A stretch of 64,000 nucleotides of DNA from Thermoproteus uzoniensis 768-20 (GCF_000193375.1 NC_015315.1:1062622-1126621), one strand, 5' to 3'. Shown: positions 1 to 8,329, counted from the first letter of the stretch. Notes: generated by a model from the sequence alone, not told the origin. Made by a program: numbers and translations.

Positions 1-2709
1 TACTTCATGAAGGGCAAGAAGGAGAGGGGCACTATCCTGATAGCTTTCAACCCCAACTACAGCAGGACGGTGGAGGCGAGCGATATATGGGTGCCCTTCC
101 GCCCCGGCACCGACACAGCGATACTCAACTACATACTCCACTACGCCTTCTTCGAGAGGAACCCGCCAATAGATCAGCTCCCCGAGTTCCAGAGGCTTAT
201 GTCGACTAGGTGGAACATAACGCAGGACGATCTCGACGACCTAAAGGCGATGTTGCAGGAGTACGACGCCCAGACAGTCTCCAACATAACAGGCGTGCCC
301 GTCGACATGTTGAGGACCGTGGCGCAGATATACGTCGAGAACAGCGGCGTGGTTACCGGCCACAAGAAACACGGAGTCATACAGTGGGCTATGGGCATGA
401 CGCAACACACGGACGCGGTGCTCAGCATAATTAGGGCCGCCGCCATAGTCCAGCTGTTGTTGGGCAACGTCGGCTATCCCGGAGGCGGCACCCACCCGTT
501 CCGCGGCCACAGCAACGTGCAAGGCGCCACCGACGTCCAAGGCGGCGGGCTCGGCGTCCTCCCCGGCTACCACGCCCCGCCGGGGAGCCCCTTCGAGGTG
601 AGGCTCTACCAGGACTGGAAGCTACAGGGGATGCCGGATCCCTGGAACTGGGAGGTGCCCCAGTGGGCCCTCAAGAGCTTCTCCACGACGACGCCTTCGC
701 GCGGGAAGGCCGACGCGTTGAAGGCGCTCGAGGTCTTCAACTTCTACGGCTGGCGCCGCATGGAGTTGCTCTGGGGCGTCTACTGCGGCACCGTGCCGCC
801 GGACGATCCCGTCAACGGAAAGGTGGTCTGCGACATACCGATAGGCACCGGCGCCTCGGAGACCACGTTCCCCAGCAAGGTCTTCACCGGAGATATAAAG
901 GCCGCCTTCATATTCGGCGAGAACCCCGCCGTGACGGACCCCAACGTCAAGGTGACCATGGCCGCGCTCGCCAGCCTCCAACTTCTCGTCGTCTCGGACA
1001 TATTCGAGACAGAGACCGCTTGGTTCGCCGACGTTGTGTTGCCCGGCGTCTCCTTTGCCGAAAAGGAGGGGACGAAGACGGACGGCAACAGGGTCATCCA
1101 GTGGCAGTGGAGGGCGGTGCCGCCGAGAGGGCAGGCGAGGCCCGACTACTGGATCATAGCGAATCTGTACAAATATCTCAGGAGAGAAGGGGCCATACTC
1201 CTCCCCAGCGAGGCGGCCGGCGTGAAGTCCGAGGAGGTGAAGTTCAGAAAGGGCGGCCGGCTGGTGTTCGTCTACGAGCGCCCGCTGAGGCCGGACTACT
1301 CCTGGGACTACTCGGGCGGCGTGGGCGCGGCCCGGCCCATATCGGATATAGAGGCCGAGGTGAACCCGCGCATAATTAATAAGGAGATAAACTTCGCCAT
1401 GTTGATATATCAAGGGATGTACGACCCGGTGAGGGACTCCTTCACCACCATGAGACGCAACAACGCCTTGAGGAATCCGGGCGAGATAGACGGGACCTTC
1501 AGCTCCACCTTCAAGGTCTACAAGAACTGGGGCTGGTCTTGGCCCATGAACGTGCGGTTTATGTACAACTACGACTCGCTGGAGATCTATCTGGGCCATC
1601 CCGACGTGGTCACGGCGGCCGGGAAACAGTGGACGGTGACGGGCGAGACGGGCGAGATAATCGACGAGTACACCGGCGAGTATAGGCCAGCCTTCGTGCC
1701 CGGCCACAACTTCTTCGTGCCTAAGGCCTTCAAGAGGAGGCTCAGCGGCGTGGCCGATCTGTTCGGAGGCGCCGACTTGATGACGTTTATACGCACGGGC
1801 CAGCTGGCCTTCCTGGGCAAATTCGTCGTGGAGACGGACTCGGGGATCCAAGTGGTCGACTTCGACACCTTCGCGTCGTCCACCGGCATGCGGTATCTCT
1901 GGGCCAACGACACCCTATACTGGGACGAGCAGACTATGACGTTCCCCGCCTTCTTGAAGAGAATATTCTACCCCGGCGTCGGGTGGCGCCAGTTCAAGCC
2001 GACGTACGACAACATGCGGAGCCTCTTGAGGCAGTACTACAACCAGCTAGGGGACTTAAAGGCCGCGACTCTGAAGGTCATACAGGAGATGGGCGGGTGG
2101 TATAAGGGCTACACGTTCCAGTGGCCCATACACGCGGAGCCCGTCGAGTCGCCCATAGTGGATATGGCCATACAGTACCCGACGCTGGCTTGGCTAAACC
2201 CCTACAACCTAGAGGTGCTGGAGCAAAAACCGAGCATCCTACAGGGCAAGATGGTGGGCGTAGCTCTGGAGCCTAAGGAGCTACAGGCGGAGCTACAGCC
2301 GCTGGGCGTGACCGGCATCACCGTTGTCATGACGACGAACCGCCTCACGGAGACTTGGCACAGCGGCTCTATGAACCGCCGTATACCCGACTTGGTGGAG
2401 CTCGTGCCGCGCCCATTTGCCATAATTTCGAGGAAGCTGGCGCAACAGCTCGGCGTCAATACAGGCGATTACGTGGAGCTCTGGACGGCGCGCGGCGGGT
2501 TGAAGATACGCGCCTACGTCACAGACGGCGAGGCCTATCTAAACGTCAACGGACAGGACGTGCCCGTCGTCAACGTGTTGTGGTCTTGGAGCTTTGAAGG
2601 GCCGGACGCAGGTCCGTCCACGAACTTCCTCTCGCCCGACGTAGTGGACCCCGTCACCACTATACAGGAAACCAAGGCGTGGCTCGCAATAAATAAGAAA
2701 AGCCCCTAG
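1..2709 (+). CDS. fdhA: Formate dehydrogenase-type molybdopterin/tungstopterin oxidoreductase, catalytic subunit (5' end outside window)
   Basis: The reading frame is open from base 1, so the true start and the N-terminal [4Fe-4S]/active-site region lie upstream; about 900 residues are visible. It belongs to the DMSO-reductase family: the central part carries the typical pattern ETAWFADVVLPG followed by EKEGTKTDGNRVIQ, and the last 120 residues form the dinucleotide-cofactor binding domain (LGVNTGDYVEL). The expected reaction is formate oxidation to CO2 with electrons passed to the iron-sulfur subunit 3 nt downstream. The assignment to formate rather than another substrate rests on the neighbouring fdhE and fdhD maturation genes. 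The active-site Cys or Sec cannot be seen here. Confidence 0.88.
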   Translation, partial: YFMKGKKERGTILIAFNPNYSRTVEASDIWVPFRPGTDTAILNYILHYAFFERNPPIDQLPEFQRLMSTRWNITQDDLDDLKAMLQEYDAQTVSNITGVPVDMLRTVAQIYVENSGVVTGHKKHGVIQWAMGMTQHTDAVLSIIRAAAIVQLLLGNVGYPGGGTHPFRGHSNVQGATDVQGGGLGVLPGYHAPPGSPFEVRLYQDWKLQGMPDPWNWEVPQWALKSFSTTTPSRGKADALKALEVFNFYGWRRMELLWGVYCGTVPPDDPVNGKVVCDIPIGTGASETTFPSKVFTGDIKAAFIFGENPAVTDPNVKVTMAALASLQLLVVSDIFETETAWFADVVLPGVSFAEKEGTKTDGNRVIQWQWRAVPPRGQARPDYWIIANLYKYLRREGAILLPSEAAGVKSEEVKFRKGGRLVFVYERPLRPDYSWDYSGGVGAARPISDIEAEVNPRIINKEINFAMLIYQGMYDPVRDSFTTMRRNNALRNPGEIDGTFSSTFKVYKNWGWSWPMNVRFMYNYDSLEIYLGHPDVVTAAGKQWTVTGETGEIIDEYTGEYRPAFVPGHNFFVPKAFKRRLSGVADLFGGADLMTFIRTGQLAFLGKFVVETDSGIQVVDFDTFASSTGMRYLWANDTLYWDEQTMTFPAFLKRIFYPGVGWRQFKPTYDNMRSLLRQYYNQLGDLKAATLKVIQEMGGWYKGYTFQWPIHAEPVESPIVDMAIQYPTLAWLNPYNLEVLEQKPSILQGKMVGVALEPKELQAELQPLGVTGITVVMTTNRLTETWHSGSMNRRIPDLVELVPRPFAIISRKLAQQLGVNTGDYVELWTARGGLKIRAYVTDGEAYLNVNGQDVPVVNVLWSWSFEGPDAGPSTNFLSPDVVDPVTTIQETKAWLAINKKSP

Positions 2710-2712
2710 CGT

Positions 2713-3564
2713 GTGACCATGGTCGCCGTGAATCCTCCCCCGGCTAACGAGGGATACGCCGTCCTTGTAGACATAGATAAGTGCATAGGCTGTAGGGCTT
2801 GCCAACTGGCTTGTAAGGACTGGAACGGCCTCGCGCCGGTCAAGACGTCGTTCAGCCCCACCTTCACGAACCCGCAGAGCTTCACGGCCAATGACTGGAA
2901 GGTGGTGTTCTACTACGAGGGCACTACGAAGAAGGGCCTCGCGACGCCGGCCGGCGAGGTCGTGTTCGAGCAGTTCGACATAGCCCCACTCCCCACCCAG
3001 TGCATGCACTGCGTAAATCCGCCGTGCGCTAGGGCCTGTCCCTCCGGCGCCATATCGGTGACGCCCGAGGGCGCCGTGGTGATAAATAAGGACCAGTGTA
3101 TAGGTTGCGGCTTCTGCGAAAACGCGTGCCCCTACGACGTGCCTAGGAGGGGATCCGACGGGAAGTACTACAAATGCACCTTCTGCGTAGACAGGATACA
3201 GAACGGCAGAGAGCCGGCGTGCGTCGAGGTCTGCCCCACCGGCGTATTCACGTTCGGCCCCGCCTCGCAGATAGTGCAGATGGCCCAGGCAGAGGCGGCG
3301 AAGGGCAGGACAGTCTACGGCCTAAACCTCAACCAATATGTCGGCGGGCAGGTCCGCTGGATCTACGTCTCGTCCGATAGGAAGGCCTTCGCAATAAGGC
3401 AACACTTCCCGAGCGACGCGGTGGTCCCCACAAACGCCGCGAGGGAGGTATTGAAGGAGGTCGTCCCGCCTCTGGCCTTAGTCGGCGCCGTGGCGTTGAC
3501 CGCGGTGGGGTTCGCCTCCTGGCGCAAGACGCGTATTGAAGAACAAAAATCCCAACAAAAATAA
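2713..3564 (+). CDS. fdhB: Formate dehydrogenase iron-sulfur (beta) subunit
   Basis: A 283-residue FdnH/HybA-like electron-transfer subunit. Four cysteine clusters are visible: CIGCRACQLAC near residue 24, CMHCVNPPCARAC near 97, CIGCGFCENAC near 127 and CTFC...CVEVC near 155-175, enough for four [4Fe-4S] centres. A single C-terminal membrane helix (about residues 247-267) anchors it to the cytochrome subunit, as in FdnH. The start is GTG at 2713 or ATG at 2719; the 3-nt gap after fdhA indicates translational coupling. It should carry electrons from the pterin subunit to the b-type cytochrome encoded next. Confidence 0.92.
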   Translation: MTMVAVNPPPANEGYAVLVDIDKCIGCRACQLACKDWNGLAPVKTSFSPTFTNPQSFTANDWKVVFYYEGTTKKGLATPAGEVVFEQFDIAPLPTQCMHCVNPPCARACPSGAISVTPEGAVVINKDQCIGCGFCENACPYDVPRRGSDGKYYKCTFCVDRIQNGREPACVEVCPTGVFTFGPASQIVQMAQAEAAKGRTVYGLNLNQYVGGQVRWIYVSSDRKAFAIRQHFPSDAVVPTNAAREVLKEVVPPLALVGAVALTAVGFASWRKTRIEEQKSQQK

Positions 3565-3570
3565 AGGGAC

Positions 3571-3583
3571 AGTAAATTTTTAA
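3571..3583 (+). promoter_or_regulatory. TATA-like element before the cytochrome b gene
   Basis: An AT-rich TAAATTTTTAAAT stretch lies about 28 nt before the ATG at 3605 in the only sizeable gap (40 nt) inside the formate dehydrogenase operon. It suggests a second, internal transcription start for the cytochrome and maturation genes. Confidence 0.5.
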
Positions 3584-3604
3584 ATTCAAAATCCTTATTA
3601 TTAT

Positions 3605-4336
3605 ATGGATAGCGTAAATTCTGAAAAGGAAATCGAGGTCGCCTCGCTAGGCTACAGGCTAGCGCACCAGATCAACCTAGTCCTAATCACCCTCTTGGCG
3701 GTAACCGGCGCCATGTTGTTGTTCCCAGACTTAATGAGCTGGCTCAGCTACGCGGTGGGGGCGCCCCTCGCGGCCTTCTTGGGCAACCCGTATCCGGTAT
3801 CTGTCGGCGAGGAGTTGGCGCGCACATCGCACAGATTCCTCGGCGAGCTGTGGGGCGTGTTCCTCATAGTCTACGCGATATACCTGCTCGCGTTCAGGAG
3901 AATACGCGTGTTCGACGCCCTCAAGAAGCCTATCGGGCAACAGATAAGGGAGGCCAAAGCGCTGGCGGGCCACTACATCTTCGGGAGGCCTCTGCCCGAC
4001 GACGTGGCGAGAGAGCTGGAGAGGCACAACGTCTTGGTGGCCTACATGGCAGTTCTGCTCGTGTTGGGCATATTGCTCCTGTCGGCCAGCGGCGTCTTGA
4101 TGGTGTACTCCAGCGTGCTGGGGCTCTCGGAGGACGTCTACAGGCTCCTGCTATTCCTCCACGACTTGGGGTTCTACATCACGCTCCTCTTCATATTCGC
4201 CCACCTATTCGCCGTGCTGCACCCGACAAACCGCCCGTTGTTGATCGCCATGTTCGGCCAGGGGAAAGCGGCCGCCGAGTGGGTCCAAAAACACATGCCG
4301 AAATTCTTGAGGCATGTCAAGGGAGGCAGTTCTTGA
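3605..4336 (+). CDS. fdhC: Formate dehydrogenase cytochrome b (gamma) subunit
   Basis: A 243-residue integral membrane protein with four strongly hydrophobic segments, resembling the FdnI/prokaryotic cytochrome b561 family. Candidate haem ligands are His near residue 20 (LAHQINLVL), His in SHRFLGELWG near 79, and the two His in HDLGFYITLL and FAHLFAVLHP near 183-205. It would take electrons from FdhB and pass them to a membrane quinone. The 3' end overlaps fdhE by 23 nt. Confidence 0.85.
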   Translation: MDSVNSEKEIEVASLGYRLAHQINLVLITLLAVTGAMLLFPDLMSWLSYAVGAPLAAFLGNPYPVSVGEELARTSHRFLGELWGVFLIVYAIYLLAFRRIRVFDALKKPIGQQIREAKALAGHYIFGRPLPDDVARELERHNVLVAYMAVLLVLGILLLSASGVLMVYSSVLGLSEDVYRLLLFLHDLGFYITLLFIFAHLFAVLHPTNRPLLIAMFGQGKAAAEWVQKHMPKFLRHVKGGSS

Positions 4337-4898
4337 GGCCGTCTGCGGCGGCGAGGCCGAGTGTAGGGAGGAGTTGATGAACGCCCCGAGGGAAGTCGAG
4401 TCTTTTTTGGGATCTTTCTCCACGTTTACGCCCGTCGTCCGAGAGCTCAAGGCCCCTCTGGTAGAACAGGTGGAGAATCTGTCCTCTGCCGAGCTAATGG
4501 CAGGCGATAGGGAGCTGGCCCGCCTGGCGGTTGCGAGGAGGCTCGCCGAGCTCTACGGCGAAAAGTTCAGAGATTGGGCTGGGGACTTCTGCCCTATATG
4601 CGGCAGAACGCCCGTGCTGTTCCTGGTCAAGAGGGAGCAGGGGCCGTTTTTCGAGACCGCGGCCAAGCTCGCCAAGTGCGTCTGCGGCTTCTCCTGGCGG
4701 TATGCGTGGTGGCGTTGCCCCAACTGCGGGGCCGAGGGCCGGGAAAACTTCGACGTGTTGGTCAAGGAGGGGCTCGACGGCGTATTCTTCTACAGATGTA
4801 GGAAATGCGGCTATGTCCACGTCGAGGCCTCCGGCGAGCCGGACGAGGTGGCCCAGTACGGCTTGAGGATCCTGGCTAGGTATGTGGCGGGACGTTGA
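4314..4898 (+). CDS. fdhE: FdhE-like formate dehydrogenase maturation protein
   Basis: A 194-residue protein with the rubredoxin-like cysteine pairs typical of FdhE: CPICGRTP, CVCGF, CPNCGAEG and CRKCGYVH, in the second half. FdhE acts late in assembly of membrane formate dehydrogenases. It overlaps the cytochrome gene upstream by 23 nt and fdhD downstream by 17 nt, so the operon order is catalytic genes first and maturation genes last. The protein is shorter than the roughly 300-residue E. coli FdhE, mainly in the N-terminal helical part. Confidence 0.85.
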   Translation: MSREAVLEAVCGGEAECREELMNAPREVESFLGSFSTFTPVVRELKAPLVEQVENLSSAELMAGDRELARLAVARRLAELYGEKFRDWAGDFCPICGRTPVLFLVKREQGPFFETAAKLAKCVCGFSWRYAWWRCPNCGAEGRENFDVLVKEGLDGVFFYRCRKCGYVHVEASGEPDEVAQYGLRILARYVAGR

Positions 4899-5568
4899 GG
4901 GGATCAAGATAGCTGTCGATAGGCTCTTCGAGATATACGTCAACGGAAGGCCGGCGGCCACCTTGGTCGCGTCCCCCGTAGATCTGGACGACCTCGCTCT
5001 GGGCTTTCTCTACGCCGAGGGCTATATCGACTCGCCGGAAGACGTCGTCGAGATAGCCGTGAGGGGCAACGCGATATATGCGGAGATCCGCAGGCCGGCC
5101 GGCGCCTTTAAGCAACTGGAGGAGTGCGGCGGCGCTGTTGCTGAGGCCCGGCGCAAGCTCGTCGAGGTGTCTCTCTCCATGGACGAGGTGAGGGCCCTCG
5201 CCTCGGAATTCGGAAAGCTAACCATGCCCTCGGTGGAGCCCTCTCTGGCTATGCACACCACGGCTCTTCTCAACGGGGAGTGGCTTGTGGCGCACGACGT
5301 GAGTAGGCACTCGTCGGCCTTAAAGCTCGTCGGCAAGGCCGTGAGGAGGGGGGCGAGAGGCGGCGTCGTCTTCACGACGGGGCGCGCATCCTCCGACATA
5401 GTCGCCAGGTCGGCCGCGGTGGGCGCCTCGGTGGTCGTCAGCATAAGGGGCCCCCTCTACAGCGGCGTGGAGGCCGCGTGTAGGCTCGGCGTCACGCTCG
5501 TGGCCAATGTGCGGGGGAGGGGCTTCGCCGTCCTCTGCGACAGGGGGAGGATCAAGGCCGGCCTCTGA
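4882..5568 (+). CDS. fdhD: FdhD sulfur carrier / sulfurtransferase for formate dehydrogenase cofactor
   Basis: A 228-residue FdhD family member: LDDLALGFLYAEGYI near residue 33, a conserved His-containing stretch (AHDVSRHSSALKLVGKA near 138) and VVSIRGPLYSGVEAA near 190 are all recognisable. FdhD transfers sulfur from a cysteine desulfurase to the pterin cofactor of formate dehydrogenase. Oddly, the usual CxxC-type cysteine loop is reduced to a single Cys (QLEECGGAV, near residue 79). The start overlaps fdhE by 17 nt. The 3' end overlaps the convergent phosphatase gene by 17 nt. Confidence 0.9.
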   Translation: MWRDVEGIKIAVDRLFEIYVNGRPAATLVASPVDLDDLALGFLYAEGYIDSPEDVVEIAVRGNAIYAEIRRPAGAFKQLEECGGAVAEARRKLVEVSLSMDEVRALASEFGKLTMPSVEPSLAMHTTALLNGEWLVAHDVSRHSSALKLVGKAVRRGARGGVVFTTGRASSDIVARSAAVGASVVVSIRGPLYSGVEAACRLGVTLVANVRGRGFAVLCDRGRIKAGL

Positions 5569-6022
5569 GCTGGGCCTCGAGCTCCAGCAAGGCGTAGTAC
5601 TGCTCCTCGCTGATGGCGATCGCGGGCACTGCCTCGGACACCCTCCGGAGAGCCTCGTGGGCGTCCAGGCCCCTGTATACCAGATAGGCGGCCAGGGCGG
5701 TGGGCGTCCTGCCGACGCCTCCCACGCAGTGGACCAACACCGCGCCTAGCCTGACCAGAGAGGCGATTATTCTGGCCAGTGCTTGGAGATCGGCCGGCGG
5801 CTTCCCGTCGGGCGTGGGCCAGTGAAGCCACTTAATGCCCCTAAGCCCCAGCTCCGTCCTTAACTCGTCGGGCCCGTCCCAGCCGCCGTACTCCCTCAGC
5901 TCCCAGTCCTCGGCCAGCGTCACCACGTGCTTGAAGCCGAGCCCCATAAGTCTGTCCAAGTCGCTCCGGGTTATCATGCAACTGCCGGCGAGTCCCCCCT
6001 CGACGAAGTAGGGGCACTTCAT
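5552..6022 (-). CDS. Small protein tyrosine / dual-specificity phosphatase
   Basis: About 156 residues from the ATG at 6022. The active-site P-loop HCVGGVGRT (HCx5R) is intact near residue 108, and the upstream WPTPDGKPP supplies the general-acid Asp. This matches archaeal DSP-like phosphatases that dephosphorylate protein Tyr or Ser/Thr. A longer frame reaches 6166 but its extra N-terminal part is Arg-rich and overlaps another small frame; starting at 6022 creates a 4-nt ATGA overlap with that upstream frame, implying coupling. Physiological substrate unknown. Confidence 0.85.
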   Translation of the reverse strand: MKCPYFVEGGLAGSCMITRSDLDRLMGLGFKHVVTLAEDWELREYGGWDGPDELRTELGLRGIKWLHWPTPDGKPPADLQALARIIASLVRLGAVLVHCVGGVGRTPTALAAYLVYRGLDAHEALRRVSEAVPAIAISEEQYYALLELEAQLRGRP

Positions 6023-6150
6023 AGGGATCTCGACTCGTTGACGATCGAGACGAGCCGCCGGCCGACGCCTTTCGGAACTCTGCCTATGCGTTCGGCTAGG
6101 CTCCTCCCCATATCGGCACGCCTCACCGGCGCGACAACTTCGGGATCCAT
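6019..6150 (-). CDS. Possible 43-residue leaderless small protein, coupled to the phosphatase
   Basis: A short basic frame starts at ATG 6150 (MDPEVVAPVRRADMG...) and ends in TGA sharing an ATGA overlap with the phosphatase start. A TATA-like element on the minus strand (6171-6180) lies about 25 nt before this ATG, not before the phosphatase ATG, so the transcript seems built to begin at this codon. No domain was recognised. It could be a leader peptide, a regulatory partner, or simply the device that delivers ribosomes to the phosphatase. Confidence 0.5.
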   Translation of the reverse strand: MDPEVVAPVRRADMGRSLAERIGRVPKGVGRRLVSIVNESRSL

Positions 6151-6170
6151 ACTGGAACACCGCCACCCAT

Positions 6171-6180
6171 TAAAAATTCA
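6171..6180 (-). promoter_or_regulatory. TATA-like promoter for the small ORF-phosphatase unit
   Basis: Read on the minus strand this is TGAATTTTTA, centred about 25 nt upstream of the ATG at 6150, the spacing seen before most leaderless genes in this window. Confidence 0.55.
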
Positions 6181-6274
6181 GCACATTGCGGAGGCCGGCC
6201 TCCCGGCGCTATCTATCGCCTAAAGCCGGAGCGCGGGATCCCGGCGCGATGCCGCCGTCTGGAAGCCGCCGGCA

Positions 6275-6286
6275 TATATTTATAAT
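6275..6286 (+). promoter_or_regulatory. TATA box deciding the Dph6 start
   Basis: The run ATATTTATAATT is centred near 6282. It is 22 nt from GTG 6304 but only 13 nt from the alternative TTG at 6295, so the GTG is the better leaderless start. Confidence 0.65.
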
Positions 6287-6303
6287 TTTGCCGATTGAGG
6301 GCC

Positions 6304-6990
6304 GTGGACCTCCTGGCGCTCTACACCGGCGGTAAGGACAGCCACTACGCGTTGATGAGGGCGGTCGAGGAGGGGCATACCGTCAAGTGCCTGATCACGG
6401 CCGAGCCGGCCCGCCAGGACTCGTACATGTTCCACGCAGTCAACGCCCGCTGGGCGCTGTTGCACGGGGAGGCCATGGGCGTCCCCCACTACCTCGTCGA
6501 GGTGTCCGGCGTCAAGGAGCGGGAGGTCGAGGAGCTCGGCGAGGTCTTGGCCAAATATAGGCGGGAGTGCGGCGCCGATGGCGTGCTCACGGGCGCGATC
6601 GCCTCTAGGTACCAGAAGGAGAGGGTGGACAGACTGGCGGAGAGGCTTGGACTGGCCCACGTGGCGCCTCTGTGGGGAAGAGACCAGGGCGAGCTCTTGC
6701 TGGCCGAGGCGGCGGCCGAGGAGTTCGTCATCGTGGCCGTCATGGCGATGGGCCTCGACGCGAGGTGGCTCGGCGCGAGGATAGGCCCGCGCGAGGCCGA
6801 GGCTCTGTTGAGCCTCAGCAAGAGGTACGGCTTCTCGCCCGTGGGGGAAGGCGGCGAGTTCGAGACATACGTGGTGGCGAGCCCCCTCCTCCGCGGCAAG
6901 AGAGTGGAGATACTCGAGGCCGACACGTATTGGAGCCCCGCAGGCTGGGGAGTCTACGCCATAAAGTCGGCGCGCCTGACGTCGGTCTAG
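6304..6990 (+). CDS. dph6: Diphthine--ammonia ligase (Dph6, ATP-pyrophosphatase family)
   Basis: A 228-residue protein of the MJ0570/Dph6 family: the ATP-pyrophosphatase loop YTGGKDSHYAL is at the N terminus, followed by the family hallmarks GADGVLTGAIASRYQ near residue 93 and PVGEGGEFETYV near 178. The enzyme amidates diphthine on elongation factor 2, the last step of diphthamide synthesis. The start is taken as GTG 6304 from the TATA spacing and because family members begin directly before the P-loop strand. The frameshifted dphB at 14.5 kb is an earlier step of the same pathway. Confidence 0.88.
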   Translation: MDLLALYTGGKDSHYALMRAVEEGHTVKCLITAEPARQDSYMFHAVNARWALLHGEAMGVPHYLVEVSGVKEREVEELGEVLAKYRRECGADGVLTGAIASRYQKERVDRLAERLGLAHVAPLWGRDQGELLLAEAAAEEFVIVAVMAMGLDARWLGARIGPREAEALLSLSKRYGFSPVGEGGEFETYVVASPLLRGKRVEILEADTYWSPAGWGVYAIKSARLTSV

Positions 6991-7032
6991 AGCCGAGGCC
7001 CCCCGTCTCCGCGTCAACGCGGCGAGGGCCCC

Positions 7033-7656
7033 TCACTGCTTGGCGAGGCCCGACACCTTGGCGACCAGCTCCGATAGGGCGTCGGCGAATGCCCTAAGCG
7101 GCGGCGCCAGCTTCGGCTCTGCCTGGGCCAACACTATGGCTCCGGGCAGAGTCCTCAAGCCTCCCCTATATACGGCCACGCCGCCCCACTCCACCACGAC
7201 GCTGCCTATGGCCATGGTCCTCCCCTTATTGTCAGCGGCAACCACAGCGTTCTCGAAGGGGTATAGGAGGTACGTGGCCGTGATGCTGGAGCCCATATAG
7301 GGCACGTACACCCTCTGCACAACTCTCCTTATCGAGAAGGGACCTACAGAGTCGACGATCTTGGCCCACCTAGCCCCCAACACCTCGACGGCCTTCACGT
7401 GCCCCTCGAGCCACTTGCCCACGTCGGATCTATCCGGCGGCTCGTAGCCGGCCCCCAACGCCTCCGCGACCTTCCTCAAGAACTCGTCGTAGGCCTCCGC
7501 GTACGGCACGACGTAGGGCCGCGCCTCCTCGAGGCTGACAGGCACCTCGTCGTATCCGCCCGGCCCCTTCCCGACGACGATAGCGCCATCGGGCCTGACT
7601 ATCAACGTGGCGTCCTCCAGCTCGCGGAACCTCCCCACGGGGATCGAGAAATCCAT
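7033..7656 (-). CDS. Conserved-looking protein of unknown function (207 aa)
   Basis: A soluble, mixed alpha/beta sequence without recognisable catalytic motif, signal peptide or membrane segment. Codon use and GC content match the neighbours. The ATG at 7656 lies about 20 nt downstream of a minus-strand TATA box (7671-7680), supporting a leaderless start and a real gene. It is divergent from the ABC ATPase pseudogene at 7721. Confidence 0.65.
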   Translation of the reverse strand: MDFSIPVGRFRELEDATLIVRPDGAIVVGKGPGGYDEVPVSLEEARPYVVPYAEAYDEFLRKVAEALGAGYEPPDRSDVGKWLEGHVKAVEVLGARWAKIVDSVGPFSIRRVVQRVYVPYMGSSITATYLLYPFENAVVAADNKGRTMAIGSVVVEWGGVAVYRGGLRTLPGAIVLAQAEPKLAPPLRAFADALSELVAKVSGLAKQ

Positions 7657-7670
7657 AGACCATCCTCTGC

Positions 7671-7702
7671 CTATAAATATAGAACGTCCTAAGCTTATAA
7701 AA
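7671..7702. promoter_or_regulatory. Back-to-back TATA boxes of a divergent promoter
   Basis: CTATAAATAT at 7671-7680 serves the minus-strand gene starting at 7656. CTTATAAAAG at 7694-7703 lies about 23 nt before ATG 7721 of the plus-strand ABC ATPase remnant, so the promoter of the dead gene is still intact. Confidence 0.6.
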
Positions 7703-7720
7703 GGCTGGAGATCTAGACCA

Positions 7721-8203
7721 ATGCCTCCGGTGCTGACTGTGGAGAGGCTTAGGCTGTACTACGGCATGGGGAAAGACGTCGTCAAGGCGGTCGACGGCGT
7801 CTCCTTCGAGCTCGAGAGGGGGGAGGTCTTGGCCGTGGTCGGGGAGTCCGGCAGCGGCAAGTCGTCTCTGGGCTACGCCATTATGCATCTCCTGCCGGAA
7901 AACGTCGTCCTCTACGACGGCAAGGTGTTGCTCCGCGACGGCGGCGCGGAGCTCGACATAGTGTCCATGGACGAAGACGCGTTGAGGCGCCACGTGAGGT
8001 GGAAGCGCATATCGATGGTTTTCCAAGCCTCCATGAACGCCATAGATCCCGTCCGGCGATGGGCGACTTCATATACAGAATAGAGGGAGCATAGGCCGAG
8101 CCTGGACAAGAGGGGGGTCGCCGAGGCGATAAAGTCCGGCGGCTTGCCCATCCTCGGCATGTATCTCTTTTAGCTCTCCGGCGGGATGAGGCAGAGGGTC
8201 AAT
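7721..8203 (+). pseudogene. Truncated oligopeptide-type ABC transporter ATPase (DppD/OppD-like) pseudogene
   Basis: The start is intact: Walker A (GESGSGKSS) and Q-loop region (SMVFQASMNAIDP) are clear and resemble the functional ATPase at 62357. After residue 115 the frame degenerates. A shifted segment GDFIYRI is followed in the original frame by EHRPSLDKRG, then a TAG, then LSGGMRQRV (8174-8200), after which homology stops abruptly. Stops in the original frame are TAG at 8081 and 8171. The helical domain is shortened, and Walker B, the H-loop and the C-terminal Cys cluster are missing. The break is followed within 25 nt by an IS605-like hairpin, which suggests insertion-mediated truncation. 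Confidence 0.85.
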
Positions 8204-8260
8204 AATAGAGGCAATTGCAAACTTCGCCCTTTAGGGCGGGGGTCGGCGAACTGTGAACAC
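8204..8260 (+). mobile_element. Probable IS200/IS605 right-end remnant with hairpin
   Basis: A hairpin CGCCC(TTTA)GGGCG with extra flanking G residues sits at 8225-8238, immediately beyond the ABC ATPase truncation point. It resembles the GC hairpin found at the 3' end of archaeal tnpB elements, which in active elements is the scaffold end of the TnpB guide RNA. No tnpA or tnpB coding sequence remains. Identification is by resemblance only. Confidence 0.4.
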
Positions 8261-8329
8261 TATATGTGGTTAAAAACTTAACGACATCCCATAAGCATCA
8301 AGCTTATATATACATGAGTAAAGCACGGC

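Noticed and set aside
622-1851. A 409-codon open frame on the minus strand
   Set aside because: It is antisense to fdhA, Arg/Gly/His-rich, without motif or promoter; a shadow of GC-rich codon use.
6295-6303. TTG 6295 as start of Dph6
   Set aside because: It is only about 13 nt from the TATA box and adds three residues ahead of the family's normal N terminus.
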